Shown here in pieces: positions 1 through 8,214 of a DNA stretch of 11,795 bases (its first letter is position 1; each line of letters opens with the position of its first letter). Both the position numbers and the translations under genes were made by a program. The stretch comes from JBCBZH01 sp039815415 (GTDB lineage Bacteria; Bacteroidota; Rhodothermia; Rhodothermales; Rubricoccaceae). Under the pieces are notes generated by a model, which had not been told where the DNA came from, did no database searches, and saw only the letters and a list, made by a program, of their open reading frames with translations. Location of the stretch: positions 1 to 11,795 of the forward strand of contig JBCBZH010000122.1 of the NCBI GenBank assembly GCA_039815415.1. Direction: 5' to 3'.

Positions 1-1238
1 CCCCCGTAGATGTTGTAGAACGGGACAGCGTCGTCGACGGCAACCTTGTAGTACTGGATGACGGGCAGGTTGTCGATGTAGCGCCAGCTCTCGCCACCGT
101 CGACCGACTCGTAGATCCCGCCGTCCGTGCCTGAGAGCAGGTAGTCGGGGTCGGTTGGGTGGAAGGCGAGCGCGTGGTTGTCGACGTGCTTGTTCGAGGT
201 GTTCTGGTAGAAGAACGTCTCGCCGTGGTCGTTCGACTGCTGCACGCGCACGTCCATCAGGTAAATGCGGCCTTCGTGGTGCGGCGAGGCGTAGAGCTCC
301 TGGTAGTAGTGCGGGCCCGTCCCGCCAGCGACGGCGTCGGACATCTTTCGCCAGCTCGCGCCGCGATTTTCGCTCATCCACAAACCGCCGGTGCGCAGGT
401 CCGTTTCGATGGCCGCATAAACGACGTCCGGGTTCTGAGGCGAGATGGCGAGGCCGATTTTGCCCATGTTGCTCGTGGGCAATCCACGTGTCAGCTCGGT
501 CCACGTCTGGCCGCCGTCGGTGCTCTTGTGGATGCCCGTTCCCGGGCCGCCGCCCATGTAGGCGGCGACTGTCCGGTGGCGGTCCCACGTGGCGGCGTAC
601 ATCACGTCAGGGTCGCGTGGATCGACCACGAGGTCGGTCGCGCCCGTCCAGTCGCCGCCGCCCAGCACCAGCGTCCACGTCTCGCCGCCGTCTTCGGTGC
701 GATAGAGCCCGCGCTCGCCGCCGCTGCTCCACATCGGCCCCTGCGCCGCGACGAGCACCACGTCCGAATTCTCGGGATGGATCCAGATCGTCGAGAGGCG
801 CTCGCTCTCTTTGAGGCCGCGGTTCTCCCACGTCCGGCCGCCGTCAGTCGAGCGGTAGATGCCGTCGCCATAAGCCGCGTGGCGCCCGCCGACGTTCTCG
901 CCTGTCCCGACCCAAACCGTGTTCGGGTTCTGCGGGTCGAGCGCGATCGACCCGGTCGAGTAGGACGCTTGGCCGTCGAAGAGAGACGTCCAGGTGGTGC
1001 CGCTGTTCGAGGTCATCCAGACGCCGCCGCTTCCGACGGCGACGTACCACGTCTGCGGGTCATCCGGGTGGATCGCGATGTCGGCGATGCGTCCCGACGT
1101 GAACGCGGGTCCGATGCCGCGCCACGACAGGGCATCGTAGCTCAGTTTCGCCACCGTGGGTGGGTCCGTGGAGGAGTCATCCTGGGCGCTGGCGGGCAGG
1201 ACAAGCAGAAACGAGAGCAGGAGCAGGAGCGAGCGCAT
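1..1238 (-). CDS. Secreted Sortilin/Vps10-type BNR (Asp-box) repeat protein, 5' part
   Basis: My reading of the minus strand gives 412 residues in one open frame from an ATG at 1238 to the window edge, so the C-terminus lies outside. Residues 1-18 form a signal peptide (Arg, a Leu-rich core, then ASA before QDD), so the protein is exported. Asp-box loops of the S-x-D-G-G-x-T-W type recur near residues 77, 130, 181, 239, 289, 335 and 378 (for example STDGGRTW, TEDGGETW, STDGGQTW). Each is followed or preceded by HP.DP/DP.NP segments, the pattern of beta-propeller blades in the WD40/YVTN/BNR 'glycosyl hydrolase' or Sortilin-Vps10 family. Family members in Bacteroidota are often around 1000 residues, so more than half is probably missing. 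No catalytic residues of a true sialidase are evident, and a hydrolase activity should not be assumed. It is transcribed divergently from the aminotransferase. No Shine-Dalgarno sequence is visible. Confidence 0.9.
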   Translation of the reverse strand, partial: MRSLLLLLSFLLVLPASAQDDSSTDPPTVAKLSYDALSWRGIGPAFTSGRIADIAIHPDDPQTWYVAVGSGGVWMTSNSGTTWTSLFDGQASYSTGSIALDPQNPNTVWVGTGENVGGRHAAYGDGIYRSTDGGRTWENRGLKESERLSTIWIHPENSDVVLVAAQGPMWSSGGERGLYRTEDGGETWTLVLGGGDWTGATDLVVDPRDPDVMYAATWDRHRTVAAYMGGGPGTGIHKSTDGGQTWTELTRGLPTSNMGKIGLAISPQNPDVVYAAIETDLRTGGLWMSENRGASWRKMSDAVAGGTGPHYYQELYASPHHEGRIYLMDVRVQQSNDHGETFFYQNTSNKHVDNHALAFHPTDPDYLLSGTDGGIYESVDGGESWRYIDNLPVIQYYKVAVDDAVPFYNIYG

Positions 1239-1265
1239 AGAGGAAGCGAATGGACTTGCCGCAAC

Positions 1266-1284
1266 ATATCCACGCGAGGGATAT
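1266..1284. promoter_or_regulatory. Short inverted repeat near the BNR gene start, possible operator
   Basis: ATATCC (1266-1271) and GGATAT (1279-1284) are perfect inverted arms around a 7-base spacer. They lie 28-46 bases upstream of the BNR start codon. The AT-rich arms stand out in this GC-rich DNA. The position suits a repressor or activator site, but no regulator is known and a 6-bp arm can occur by chance. Confidence 0.25.
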
Positions 1285-1353
1285 CTGCGCGCGGTCCGCT
1301 CCGGCCAACGCCGCACACTCCTGCACCCAATCACCTGCTTCAGATTGCGTTCA

Positions 1354-1396
1354 CTCGTCGCCAGCTCGAGAGCTTGGGCCTCGAGCTGGCGACGAG
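1354..1396. repeat. Stem-loop copy of the TCGCCAGCTCGAG repeat family (17-bp perfect stem)
   Basis: CTCGTCGCCAGCTCGAG (1354-1370) is the exact reverse complement of CTCGAGCTGGCGACGAG (1380-1396), with a 9-base loop (1371-1379). This is the longest copy of a family seen in most spacers of the window. It lies between divergent genes, 59 bases before the aminotransferase start, so it is not simply a terminator at a gene end. Confidence 0.85.
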
Positions 1397-1454
1397 CTTG
1401 CATCCGTCGCGCGGGTGCCCCACCTTGACGGGACCTTCGCCAGCCCCTCTGACG

Positions 1455-2750
1455 ATGCCGACCACCCGACGGGCCTTCCTCTCGCGCACGGCCTTCCCCG
1501 CTCTCGCCACCGTCACCATCGGCCCGAGCCCGGGCCGCCTGCTCGACGCGCTGGCGACTGCGACCGGCACTCCCGCCAGCGCGCTGGCCCGCGACGAAGA
1601 GTTCTGGCGCGAGATCCAGGCGGCGTTTACGGTCGACCGCAGCCTCGTCAACCTCAACAATGGCGGCGTGAGCCCCTCCCCGGCTTATGTGCAGGAGGCC
1701 GTCGTGGCCCATCAGGCGTTTTCCAACAAGGCGCCAACGTACACCATGTGGCGGGTGCTCGAGCCCCAACGTGAGGGCGTCCGCCAGCGGCTCGCCCGAG
1801 CGTTCGGGTGCGACGCTGAAGAAATCGCGTTCACGCGCAACGCCTCTGAGGGCCTTCAGATTCTCCAGAACGGCTTCGACCTCCAGCGTGGCGACGAGAT
1901 GCTGACCAGCACGCACGACTACCCGCGCATGATCAACACCTTCAAGCAACGGGAACGGCGCGAAGGCATCGTCTTGAAACAGTTCGACCTGCCCGTTCCT
2001 GCCGAGAATGTGGATGCGCTGGTGCAGCTCTACCTCGACCATGTGACGCCGAGGACGCGCCTCGCACTGGTGCCCCACGTCGTCAACCTGACGGGGCAGA
2101 TCCTGCCCGTCAAACCCGTCGTCGAGGCGCTTCGACAGCGGGACATTCCGGTGATCGTGGACGGCGCCCACTCGTTCGCCCACTTCCCGTTCTCGCAGGC
2201 TGACCTTGGCTGCGACTACTACGCGACGAGCCTCCACAAGTGGCTCTTCGCGCCCCACGGGACGGGGATGCTGTACGTCCGCCGCGAGAAGATCCCGGAC
2301 GTGTGGCCCCTTACTGCGGCGACAGAGAGACAAGACGACGACATCCGCAAGTTTGAGGAGATCGGGACGCACCCAGCGGCACCGGCCCTCGCCGTGGCCG
2401 AGGCGCTGACGTTCCACGAGGGCATCGGGGCCGAGCGGAAGGCGGAGCGGCTGCGCTACCTCATGAACTACTGGGTGGAGCGCGTGCAGGACCTGCCCGG
2501 TGTGACGCTCTACACCTCCCTCGACCCGCGCTTCTCGTGCGGCATCGCCACCGTCGGCATCGACGGCCAGGAGCCGGGCCCCATCGGAACTCACCTGTTC
2601 GCCCGCCACCGCATCATCGTTACGCCGATCGTGGCGCCAAACGTGAGCGGCCTGCGCGTCTCGCCGAGCGTCTACACGACCCTCGAAGAGCTGGACCGCT
2701 TCGCGGATGCCTTCGGCCGCGTCGCCCGTGAGGGACTGCCTCAAGGGTAG
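1455..2750 (+). CDS. Class V aminotransferase-fold PLP-dependent enzyme with Tat signal (isopenicillin N epimerase-like)
   Basis: A 431-residue protein of the class V aminotransferase/cysteine desulfurase fold, a PLP enzyme acting on an unidentified amino acid. The N-terminus reads TTRRAFLSR followed by a moderately hydrophobic stretch, a twin-arginine export signal, so the enzyme probably folds with its cofactor in the cytoplasm and is moved to the periplasm. Family landmarks are NLNNGGVSP (66-74), RNASEGLQ (128-135, phosphate-binding turn), HVVNLTGQ (208-215), the cofactor aspartate in VDGAHS (Asp236, His239), the Schiff-base lysine in SLHKWLFAPHGTG (Lys262) and the EEIGTH element near 301-306. 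The closest named group is CefD-like isopenicillin N epimerases, but no beta-lactam genes are nearby and the substrate cannot be told. The frame is open upstream to 159, but everything before 1455 is antisense BNR sequence or intergenic DNA, and the RR motif directly after ATG 1455 supports this start. No Shine-Dalgarno sequence is evident. Confidence 0.9.
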   Translation: MPTTRRAFLSRTAFPALATVTIGPSPGRLLDALATATGTPASALARDEEFWREIQAAFTVDRSLVNLNNGGVSPSPAYVQEAVVAHQAFSNKAPTYTMWRVLEPQREGVRQRLARAFGCDAEEIAFTRNASEGLQILQNGFDLQRGDEMLTSTHDYPRMINTFKQRERREGIVLKQFDLPVPAENVDALVQLYLDHVTPRTRLALVPHVVNLTGQILPVKPVVEALRQRDIPVIVDGAHSFAHFPFSQADLGCDYYATSLHKWLFAPHGTGMLYVRREKIPDVWPLTAATERQDDDIRKFEEIGTHPAAPALAVAEALTFHEGIGAERKAERLRYLMNYWVERVQDLPGVTLYTSLDPRFSCGIATVGIDGQEPGPIGTHLFARHRIIVTPIVAPNVSGLRVSPSVYTTLEELDRFADAFGRVAREGLPQG

Positions 2751-2756
2751 GGCGTT

Positions 2757-2776
2757 TCGCCAGCTCGAGCTGGCGA
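2757..2776. repeat. Perfect 20-bp palindrome, TCGCCAGCTCGAG family
   Basis: TCGCCAGCTCGAGCTGGCGA is a perfect palindrome beginning 7 bases after the aminotransferase stop codon. It could fold as an 8-bp stem with a TCGA loop. There is no U-rich tail, so a classical intrinsic terminator is not supported. The identical sequence recurs at 6223-6242. Confidence 0.9.
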
Positions 2777-2817
2777 TGGCCGCCCCCCTGTCCGCCACGC
2801 ACTCCTTTTGGGTCCAC

Positions 2818-3222
2818 ATGCCTTCCTCCGCTTCCAGCCCCGACGCGGTCGCCGATCACATCCGCGCTCTCCGCGCCGAGTCCAACGCCGCAATCCACCG
2901 ACACGATGTCGGTGGCGTCGTGTCGATGTACGACGCCGAGTACCAGATCACGACCGGCGATGGCAGCTTCGGAGACCGCACGACGATCACCGACGCCTGG
3001 GCCGCCGAGTTCGCCCGGGCGCCCGACCTCCTGTACATCCGCATGCCACAGGAGATCGAAGTGAGTACGACCGGCTCCCGCGCGGCCGAGACCGGCGCAT
3101 GGTCCGGCTCCTGGACAACGGCCGGGGGAAAGCATTCAACCCGGGGACGCTACGCCGCACACTGGGTGAGGACACGGGGCGTGTGGAAGCTCCGCGCCGA
3201 GCTGTTCGTCACGCTGCGTTGA
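2818..3222 (+). CDS. SnoaL-like / DUF4440 family small protein
   Basis: A 134-residue protein with the layout of the NTF2-like SnoaL/DUF4440 superfamily. It starts with a helix (IRALRAESNAAIHRHDVGGVVSMYD), in which residues are spaced as in the typical opening 'I..L....AA....D...L..LY', followed by beta strands. It ends with the family's usual final strands, RGRYAAHWVRTRGVWKLRAE. Such proteins form small cone-shaped folds that serve as enzymes, polyketide cyclases or ligand-binding domains; no catalytic set can be assigned here. It has no signal peptide and is probably cytoplasmic. I chose ATG 2818. Earlier in-frame starts at 2776 and 2707 exist, but the stretch between them carries the repeat palindrome and 2707 lies inside the aminotransferase gene. 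It follows the aminotransferase by 67 bp on the same strand and may share its transcript. Confidence 0.75.
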   Translation: MPSSASSPDAVADHIRALRAESNAAIHRHDVGGVVSMYDAEYQITTGDGSFGDRTTITDAWAAEFARAPDLLYIRMPQEIEVSTTGSRAAETGAWSGSWTTAGGKHSTRGRYAAHWVRTRGVWKLRAELFVTLR

Positions 3223-3254
3223 CCCACAGGCCCCTCCGATCCCCAGCTCGACGC

Positions 3255-4673
3255 TCAGCGCGCCGACTTGCGCTCGCGGAGGAGGCGGACGAAGGCGTCG
3301 GCATTGCTCTCCTCCCGGAACTCGACGAGCCAGCCCTGCGCCAGCCCGAGAGGCATCCACACCAACGCTCCCCGGCGCACGGCCTTTGCGACCGTCGAGA
3401 GACGAACGTCCTCACGCGAGGACCCATCGAAGACCACGTTCTCGCGCGAAAACCGGACCCGCCCGGATTCTTCCCACAGCTCTGGAGACGCATCGAGGCG
3501 GTCGAGCACACGGAGCGACGCCTCGGCGCCTGTCATCTCGTCGAGGCGCGCGGCGCGAATCTCATCGGGTCGAACCTTCCGCCAGCGCGCGCCACGGCTG
3601 GGCGCACGAGGAACCACCGCCAGCGGCTGAACCATCGGCTTCACGAGTTGGCCGAGCACCCAATGCACCCGCTGACTCTTCGAGCCCAGGTCGAAGAACA
3701 CGTGCCAGCCGCCACCCGTCCGAGCTGTGACTCCGTTGGCGAACAAACGCACTGCATCGAGCGACCGCAGGTTGACGCTTTGCTGCCCACGCCCGTCTGC
3801 CGACAGGACCAGGCGATGGCTAGTGATGGTCAACCGTCCGCGCTGGCGATCTCCATCGAGTGCGGCGTCTGGCATTCGGACATGCCGGGTGGACCGTTCC
3901 GTCTTGGGCCCGCTGTCGTCGGCCATCGACAGAATGCGGCGGACATCATGGATGACCACATCGGTCCAGGTGATGCCGTCGCTCGTGTAGTACGCCGTCT
4001 CATCCTCTTTCAGCTTGAAGTGGACGTGGACCGGCTCGATTTGAGGATTCTTCGCCGCCCACCGGTCCGCGGCACGATTGAGCATCTGCTGAAGCCGCTC
4101 AGGAATCTCGAGGCTCAGCTCATCGCGAACCGTCTCCACATCCTGGGCTTCGTCCGGCGACAGCTCGCCATCGCACAGGACGCGCGCGATGGTCTTGAGC
4201 AGGCGCTCGCGGGCGAGGAATCCGTACGCCTTGTCGGCCACCTCGGGGTCGAGACCGAGCATGTGCTGCAGCTTGTAGAGCAGCAGACGCTCGTCGAGAT
4301 CCAGACAGTCATCCGAGATGGACGAGGTGACGGCGTTTCCGAACGCGCGCTCGTGCGCCTCGCGGAGCAGAGCCGGCGTCAGCGCGAGGGTGTGCGCAAC
4401 GTGCGACAGGATCTTTCGATCTTGCTCTTCCAGATCCCCATCTACCACCAAGCCATCCAGGATGTCCTGGTAGAGATTGACGCGCTGGTTGGTGAACGCC
4501 ACCTTCAGATCCACGTCGCGCTGGCGACTGATACGGTCGAGGTCGTCCCGGCTGAAGTGCTCGATGGACTCGGCGGCTGCGATCAGGTTGTGCAGCTCGA
4601 TGTAGGCGTTGATGTCCGGCTCGGAGCCGAACAGGGGCGTCGGCTTGTAATCCAGCAGCTCGAGGAAATCCAT
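3255..4673 (-). CDS. TerB-like acidic repeat protein with two PH-like C-terminal regions, function unknown
   Basis: A 472-residue soluble protein with no signal peptide or membrane segment. The N-terminal part is helical and holds three spaced units, each beginning with an acidic loop: DGDLEEQD (78-85), DDCLDLDE (121-128) and DGELSPDE (168-175). Each is followed by a hydrophobic helix, in the manner of TerB-like tellurite-resistance domains that bind metal through acidic residues. The middle (about 218-345) changes to beta-rich sequence: KEDETAYYTSDGITW, then GRLTITSHRLVLSADG and GWHVFFDLG, which resembles a PH/GRAM-like fold. A second beta region at about 404-465 (GRVRFSRENVVFDG to AFVRLL) looks like another such unit. 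I recognise the parts but not a named family. It converges on the SnoaL-like gene with a 32-bp gap. No ter or stress genes lie beside it, so a tellurite role should not be inferred. The ATG at 4673 has only a weak AGG upstream. Confidence 0.75.
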   Translation of the reverse strand: MDFLELLDYKPTPLFGSEPDINAYIELHNLIAAAESIEHFSRDDLDRISRQRDVDLKVAFTNQRVNLYQDILDGLVVDGDLEEQDRKILSHVAHTLALTPALLREAHERAFGNAVTSSISDDCLDLDERLLLYKLQHMLGLDPEVADKAYGFLARERLLKTIARVLCDGELSPDEAQDVETVRDELSLEIPERLQQMLNRAADRWAAKNPQIEPVHVHFKLKEDETAYYTSDGITWTDVVIHDVRRILSMADDSGPKTERSTRHVRMPDAALDGDRQRGRLTITSHRLVLSADGRGQQSVNLRSLDAVRLFANGVTARTGGGWHVFFDLGSKSQRVHWVLGQLVKPMVQPLAVVPRAPSRGARWRKVRPDEIRAARLDEMTGAEASLRVLDRLDASPELWEESGRVRFSRENVVFDGSSREDVRLSTVAKAVRRGALVWMPLGLAQGWLVEFREESNADAFVRLLRERKSAR

Positions 4674-4761
4674 GCCTGCAAGCTACCGCCGGGCGCCCCG
4701 TTAGAAGGGGCTCAGCGGGGCCATGCGCCCCATGAGCGGAGCCGGGTGCGGCATCGGGCAA

Positions 4762-4987
4762 CCCTTCGGGGCCATCGCGCGTGAGCACGGTGCTATCAGC
4801 GCGGCGGTAGAGGGGCACGCAGAGGCGACCATCGGTGTTTCGGAGAGGGTGCACGCCTCGCGCGTGATCATCGCGGAGAGGTTGTAGACGTTTCGCGCGT
4901 CGTCGGCGCAGTACGGACACGGTCGGTGCCCGGCATGGCGGCCCAGTCGGCGCCGCACGGGCTGGCGATGGAGACCCTCAGCGTGAC
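4762..4987 (-). pseudogene. Decayed small protein of the Cys-motif 'NVYNLSAM' family (two frameshifts)
   Basis: Three successive minus-strand frames each carry one segment of a single recognisable family, in the right order. The first has SPCGADWAAMPGTDRVR (about 4987-4914), the second YCADDARNVYNLSAM-TREA (about 4913-4850), and the third RNTDGRLCVPLYRRADSTV then LTRDGPEG (4842-4762). Each junction is explained by the loss of one base, near 4911-4920 and near 4842-4850. From memory, intact relatives in myxobacteria and planctomycetes read like C..DW..M.G..R...C..C..NVYNLSAMTREEA..LL...GRLCV..YRRADGTVLT.DCP. Here the second Cys of the CxxC has become Asp and the final Cys has become Gly, which argues for real decay rather than only sequencing error. 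The function of the family is unknown to me. The original start is uncertain; no good ATG is present. The gene lies just upstream of the TerB-like gene. Confidence 0.65.
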
Positions 4988-5025
4988 CCCGGGTGCTCCA
5001 CGGATTCCGTTCCAGAATACCCGGC

Positions 5026-5050
5026 ACCGGGGATACCTCCCCTCCCCGGT
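5026..5050. promoter_or_regulatory. Inverted repeat upstream of the beta-barrel gene
   Basis: ACCGGGG (5026-5032) and CCCCGGT (5044-5050) are perfect inverted arms with an 11-base spacer, 40-64 bases before the start at 5090. A smaller overlapping repeat, GGTAG-GCA-CTACC, spans 5048-5060. It could be an operator or a 5' leader hairpin; no regulator is identified. Confidence 0.3.
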
Positions 5051-5089
5051 AGGCACTACCCTTCGCGGTCTCTTTCCCCCCTGGACGCT

Positions 5090-5800
5090 ATGCGTATTGC
5101 CCTGCTCGCCCTCGCCATACTGGCCCTGACCGCCACTGCCGCTTCCCAGGTCGGCTCACTCCCCAAGTCCCGCACAATTGCGATCCCGATCACCATCCAG
5201 ACTGGAAGCGGCGAGATCGAGAACCGGACCGCCAGCGGAATCTCGAGCCCCGCTCTCGGGTTCACGTTCGTCGGCCTCAACTCTGATCTCTATGTGATTG
5301 GGGATGTCAGTGGCGGAATGGCAGCCGTCGTCGTCTGTCCCATCCTCTCCTGCACAGGCCTCACCGAGGAGGTCGGCGGGGTCGAGACCGGCGACTCCTG
5401 GTTTTTCTACGATGGCGTCCTCCTGCGCGGGGACTTCGGCGGGCTCTTCGACACGCCCGTGGGCGGCGTAGGGGGCGGGCTCCACCTCAGCTTCAGCGGT
5501 GCCGAGGCCGGCGAGACATTCGGGTGGATCGACTACGGCGTGCAGGGCGCCTATGGCGCTGCGGTCGGCCCTCTCTCTATCCTCGGCACAGGCACCTACG
5601 CCTGGGGATACGAGGGGGAGTCGCAGACCAGCAGCGGCCGCTCTGTTAAGGTCCGCGCCGATGTCGTGTGGCCCCGCAAGGGCATCGATGTCGCTGGGTT
5701 CGTGGCCCTGGACCGCCGCTCGGACACCCGTGGCACCGACCTCGAGGCGGACGACTTCAGCGGCACCTTCGTCACGCTCGGTGCCGGGATCGGCTTCTAG
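5090..5800 (+). CDS. Secreted small outer-membrane beta-barrel-like protein, unknown function
   Basis: A 236-residue protein with a clear signal peptide (MRIALLALAILALTATAASQ, cleavage probably near residues 18-20). The mature chain is rich in Gly, Ser, Thr and aromatic residues and has alternating strand patterns such as FGWIDYGVQGAYGAAVGPLS and GTGTYAWGYEG. It ends in TLGAGIGF with a terminal phenylalanine, the usual C-terminal signature of outer-membrane beta-barrels recognised by the BAM machinery. Two cysteines five residues apart (Cys83, Cys88) could form a disulfide loop. I do not recognise a specific family. It stands alone on the plus strand and converges on the amphi-Trp gene, with a repeat element between them. 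The start is set by the signal peptide; no Shine-Dalgarno sequence is visible. Confidence 0.75.
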   Translation: MRIALLALAILALTATAASQVGSLPKSRTIAIPITIQTGSGEIENRTASGISSPALGFTFVGLNSDLYVIGDVSGGMAAVVVCPILSCTGLTEEVGGVETGDSWFFYDGVLLRGDFGGLFDTPVGGVGGGLHLSFSGAEAGETFGWIDYGVQGAYGAAVGPLSILGTGTYAWGYEGESQTSSGRSVKVRADVVWPRKGIDVAGFVALDRRSDTRGTDLEADDFSGTFVTLGAGIGF

Positions 5801-5807
5801 GCACCGC

Positions 5808-5850
5808 TCGCCAGCTCGAGGGTTGGCACGACGCCCGCTCGAGCTGACGT
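5808..5850. repeat. Imperfect stem-loop copy of the TCGCCAGCTCGAG repeat family
   Basis: TCGCCAGCTCGAG (5808-5820) pairs with CTCGAGCTGACGT (5838-5850), with two mismatches and a 17-base spacer. It begins 7 bases after the beta-barrel stop codon and lies between two convergent genes. A bidirectional terminator or transcript-end structure is possible, but it lacks a T tract. Confidence 0.75.
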
Positions 5851-5912
5851 TCAGGCGTCTGCCCCCTGCCTCCAGAGCGCTCGTCAGCCCAAACCGGTCT
5901 GAAGCACGTGTG

Positions 5913-6137
5913 CTATGCGTCGTCGTGCGTCCAGGTGATCTGGAACTCGATCTCCTCCTCCCCGTCCTCGCGCTCGTGCTCGATGGTGTAGACCGCGCGA
6001 ACAGGCACATAGATGCGCTCCCCAGCGACCTGAATCTCGAAGCGCTCGCCCGCTTCGAGCGCGTCCGCAAGGCGGCGCAGCTTGGCGATGAACTGGTCCA
6101 TGGGGTAGCCCTTCTCGATGTCGCGGTCTTCTTTCAT
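5913..6137 (-). CDS. amphi-Trp domain-containing protein
   Basis: A 74-residue protein matching the amphi-Trp domain pattern. It has a helical segment YPMDQFIAKLRRLADALEAG, then strands ERFEIQVAGERIYVPV and VYTIEHERE, a run of acidic residues (EDGEEEIEF) and a final strand with the conserved tryptophan (FQITW). The domain fills nearly the whole protein. It has no signal peptide and is very acidic. The biochemical role of the domain is not established to my knowledge. I chose ATG 6137, where the domain begins with MKEDRDIEKGY; an in-frame extension to 6182 adds 15 residues with no domain character. It lies downstream of typA on the same strand, separated by 105 bp that include a perfect palindrome beside the typA stop, so it may be a separate transcript. 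Confidence 0.85.
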   Translation of the reverse strand: MKEDRDIEKGYPMDQFIAKLRRLADALEAGERFEIQVAGERIYVPVRAVYTIEHEREDGEEEIEFQITWTHDDA

Positions 6138-6222
6138 GGGGAGCGTTTGTGGATGATGGATGGCCTCTAGCCTACACCACATCTGTTGCGCGAGTGTTAT
6201 CCCTGCCCAAGCTGCAAGGCGC

Positions 6223-6242
6223 TCGCCAGCTCGAGCTGGCGA
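6223..6242. repeat. Perfect 20-bp palindrome abutting the typA stop codon
   Basis: It is identical to the copy at 2757-2776 and touches the typA stop codon (6243-6245) with no gap. On the typA mRNA it would form a hairpin immediately after the stop. This placement suits a transcript-end stabiliser or a weak terminator, but no U tract follows. Confidence 0.9.
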
Positions 6243-8102
<1,860 letters not shown>

Positions 8103-8136
8103 GAACGAGCGGGCGAGAAATCGGACCGCCAAGGTC

Positions 8137-8148
8137 TCGCCAGCTCGA
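8137..8148. repeat. Half-site of the TCGCCAGCTCGAG repeat family
   Basis: TCGCCAGCTCGA matches 12 bases of the family core in the 112-bp spacer between the aldo/keto reductase and typA. There is no inverted partner nearby. It may be a decayed copy. Confidence 0.55.
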
Positions 8149-8214
8149 TGCGGGCTCTGCTGAGCGCCGGGGGATTCGGAGCGAAGACGCGGCCCCGGGT
8201 CTGGCGCCAAACCG

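Larger units (their letters stand above)
1239..1454. promoter_or_regulatory. Divergent intergenic region between the BNR gene and the aminotransferase
   Basis: These 216 bases separate two genes reading away from each other, so promoters for both must lie here unless an upstream start is used. I could not identify a convincing -7/-33 Bacteroidota promoter. The region holds a small inverted repeat (1266-1284) close to the BNR start and a 17-bp stem-loop (1354-1396) closer to the aminotransferase start. An open frame on the plus strand runs across the whole region from 159, but it is the antisense of the BNR gene and shows no protein-like features before 1455. Confidence 0.5.
4674..5089. other. 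Gene-poor spacer between TerB-like and beta-barrel genes
   Basis: This 416-base stretch separates divergently transcribed genes. Besides the decayed gene, it holds a perfect inverted repeat (5026-5050) in front of the beta-barrel gene. I see no RNA gene, no intact protein gene and no clear promoter. The several short open frames here are the broken pieces of the pseudogene or its antisense. Confidence 0.5.

Noticed and set aside
348..358. TCGCCAGCTCG inside the BNR gene as another repeat copy
   Set aside because: It encodes the SW of an Asp-box (GASWRK), which the family requires; the match stops at 11 bases and there is no partner arm.
159..1454. Long plus-strand open frame joined in frame to the aminotransferase, suggesting an 863-residue fusion
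   Set aside because: Up to 1238 it is antisense to the BNR gene, whose Asp-box repeats and signal peptide are clear. The Tat-type N-terminus at 1455 marks the true start. GC-rich DNA leaves long antisense frames open.
3332..4443. EF-hand calcium-binding reading of the acidic loops in the TerB-like protein
   Set aside because: The loops resemble EF-hand starts (DGDL, DGEL), but the full 12-residue ligand pattern is not met; TerB-like helical units fit the spacing better.
2808..4784. 658-residue plus-strand open frame
   Set aside because: It is antisense to the TerB-like gene and overlaps the SnoaL-like gene in another frame. Its Arg/His-rich composition has no domain character.
4701..5027. 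108-residue minus-strand frame as an intact cysteine protein
   Set aside because: Only its middle segment matches the NVYNLSAM family; the preceding and following family segments are in the other two frames, so it is a broken gene rather than an intact one.
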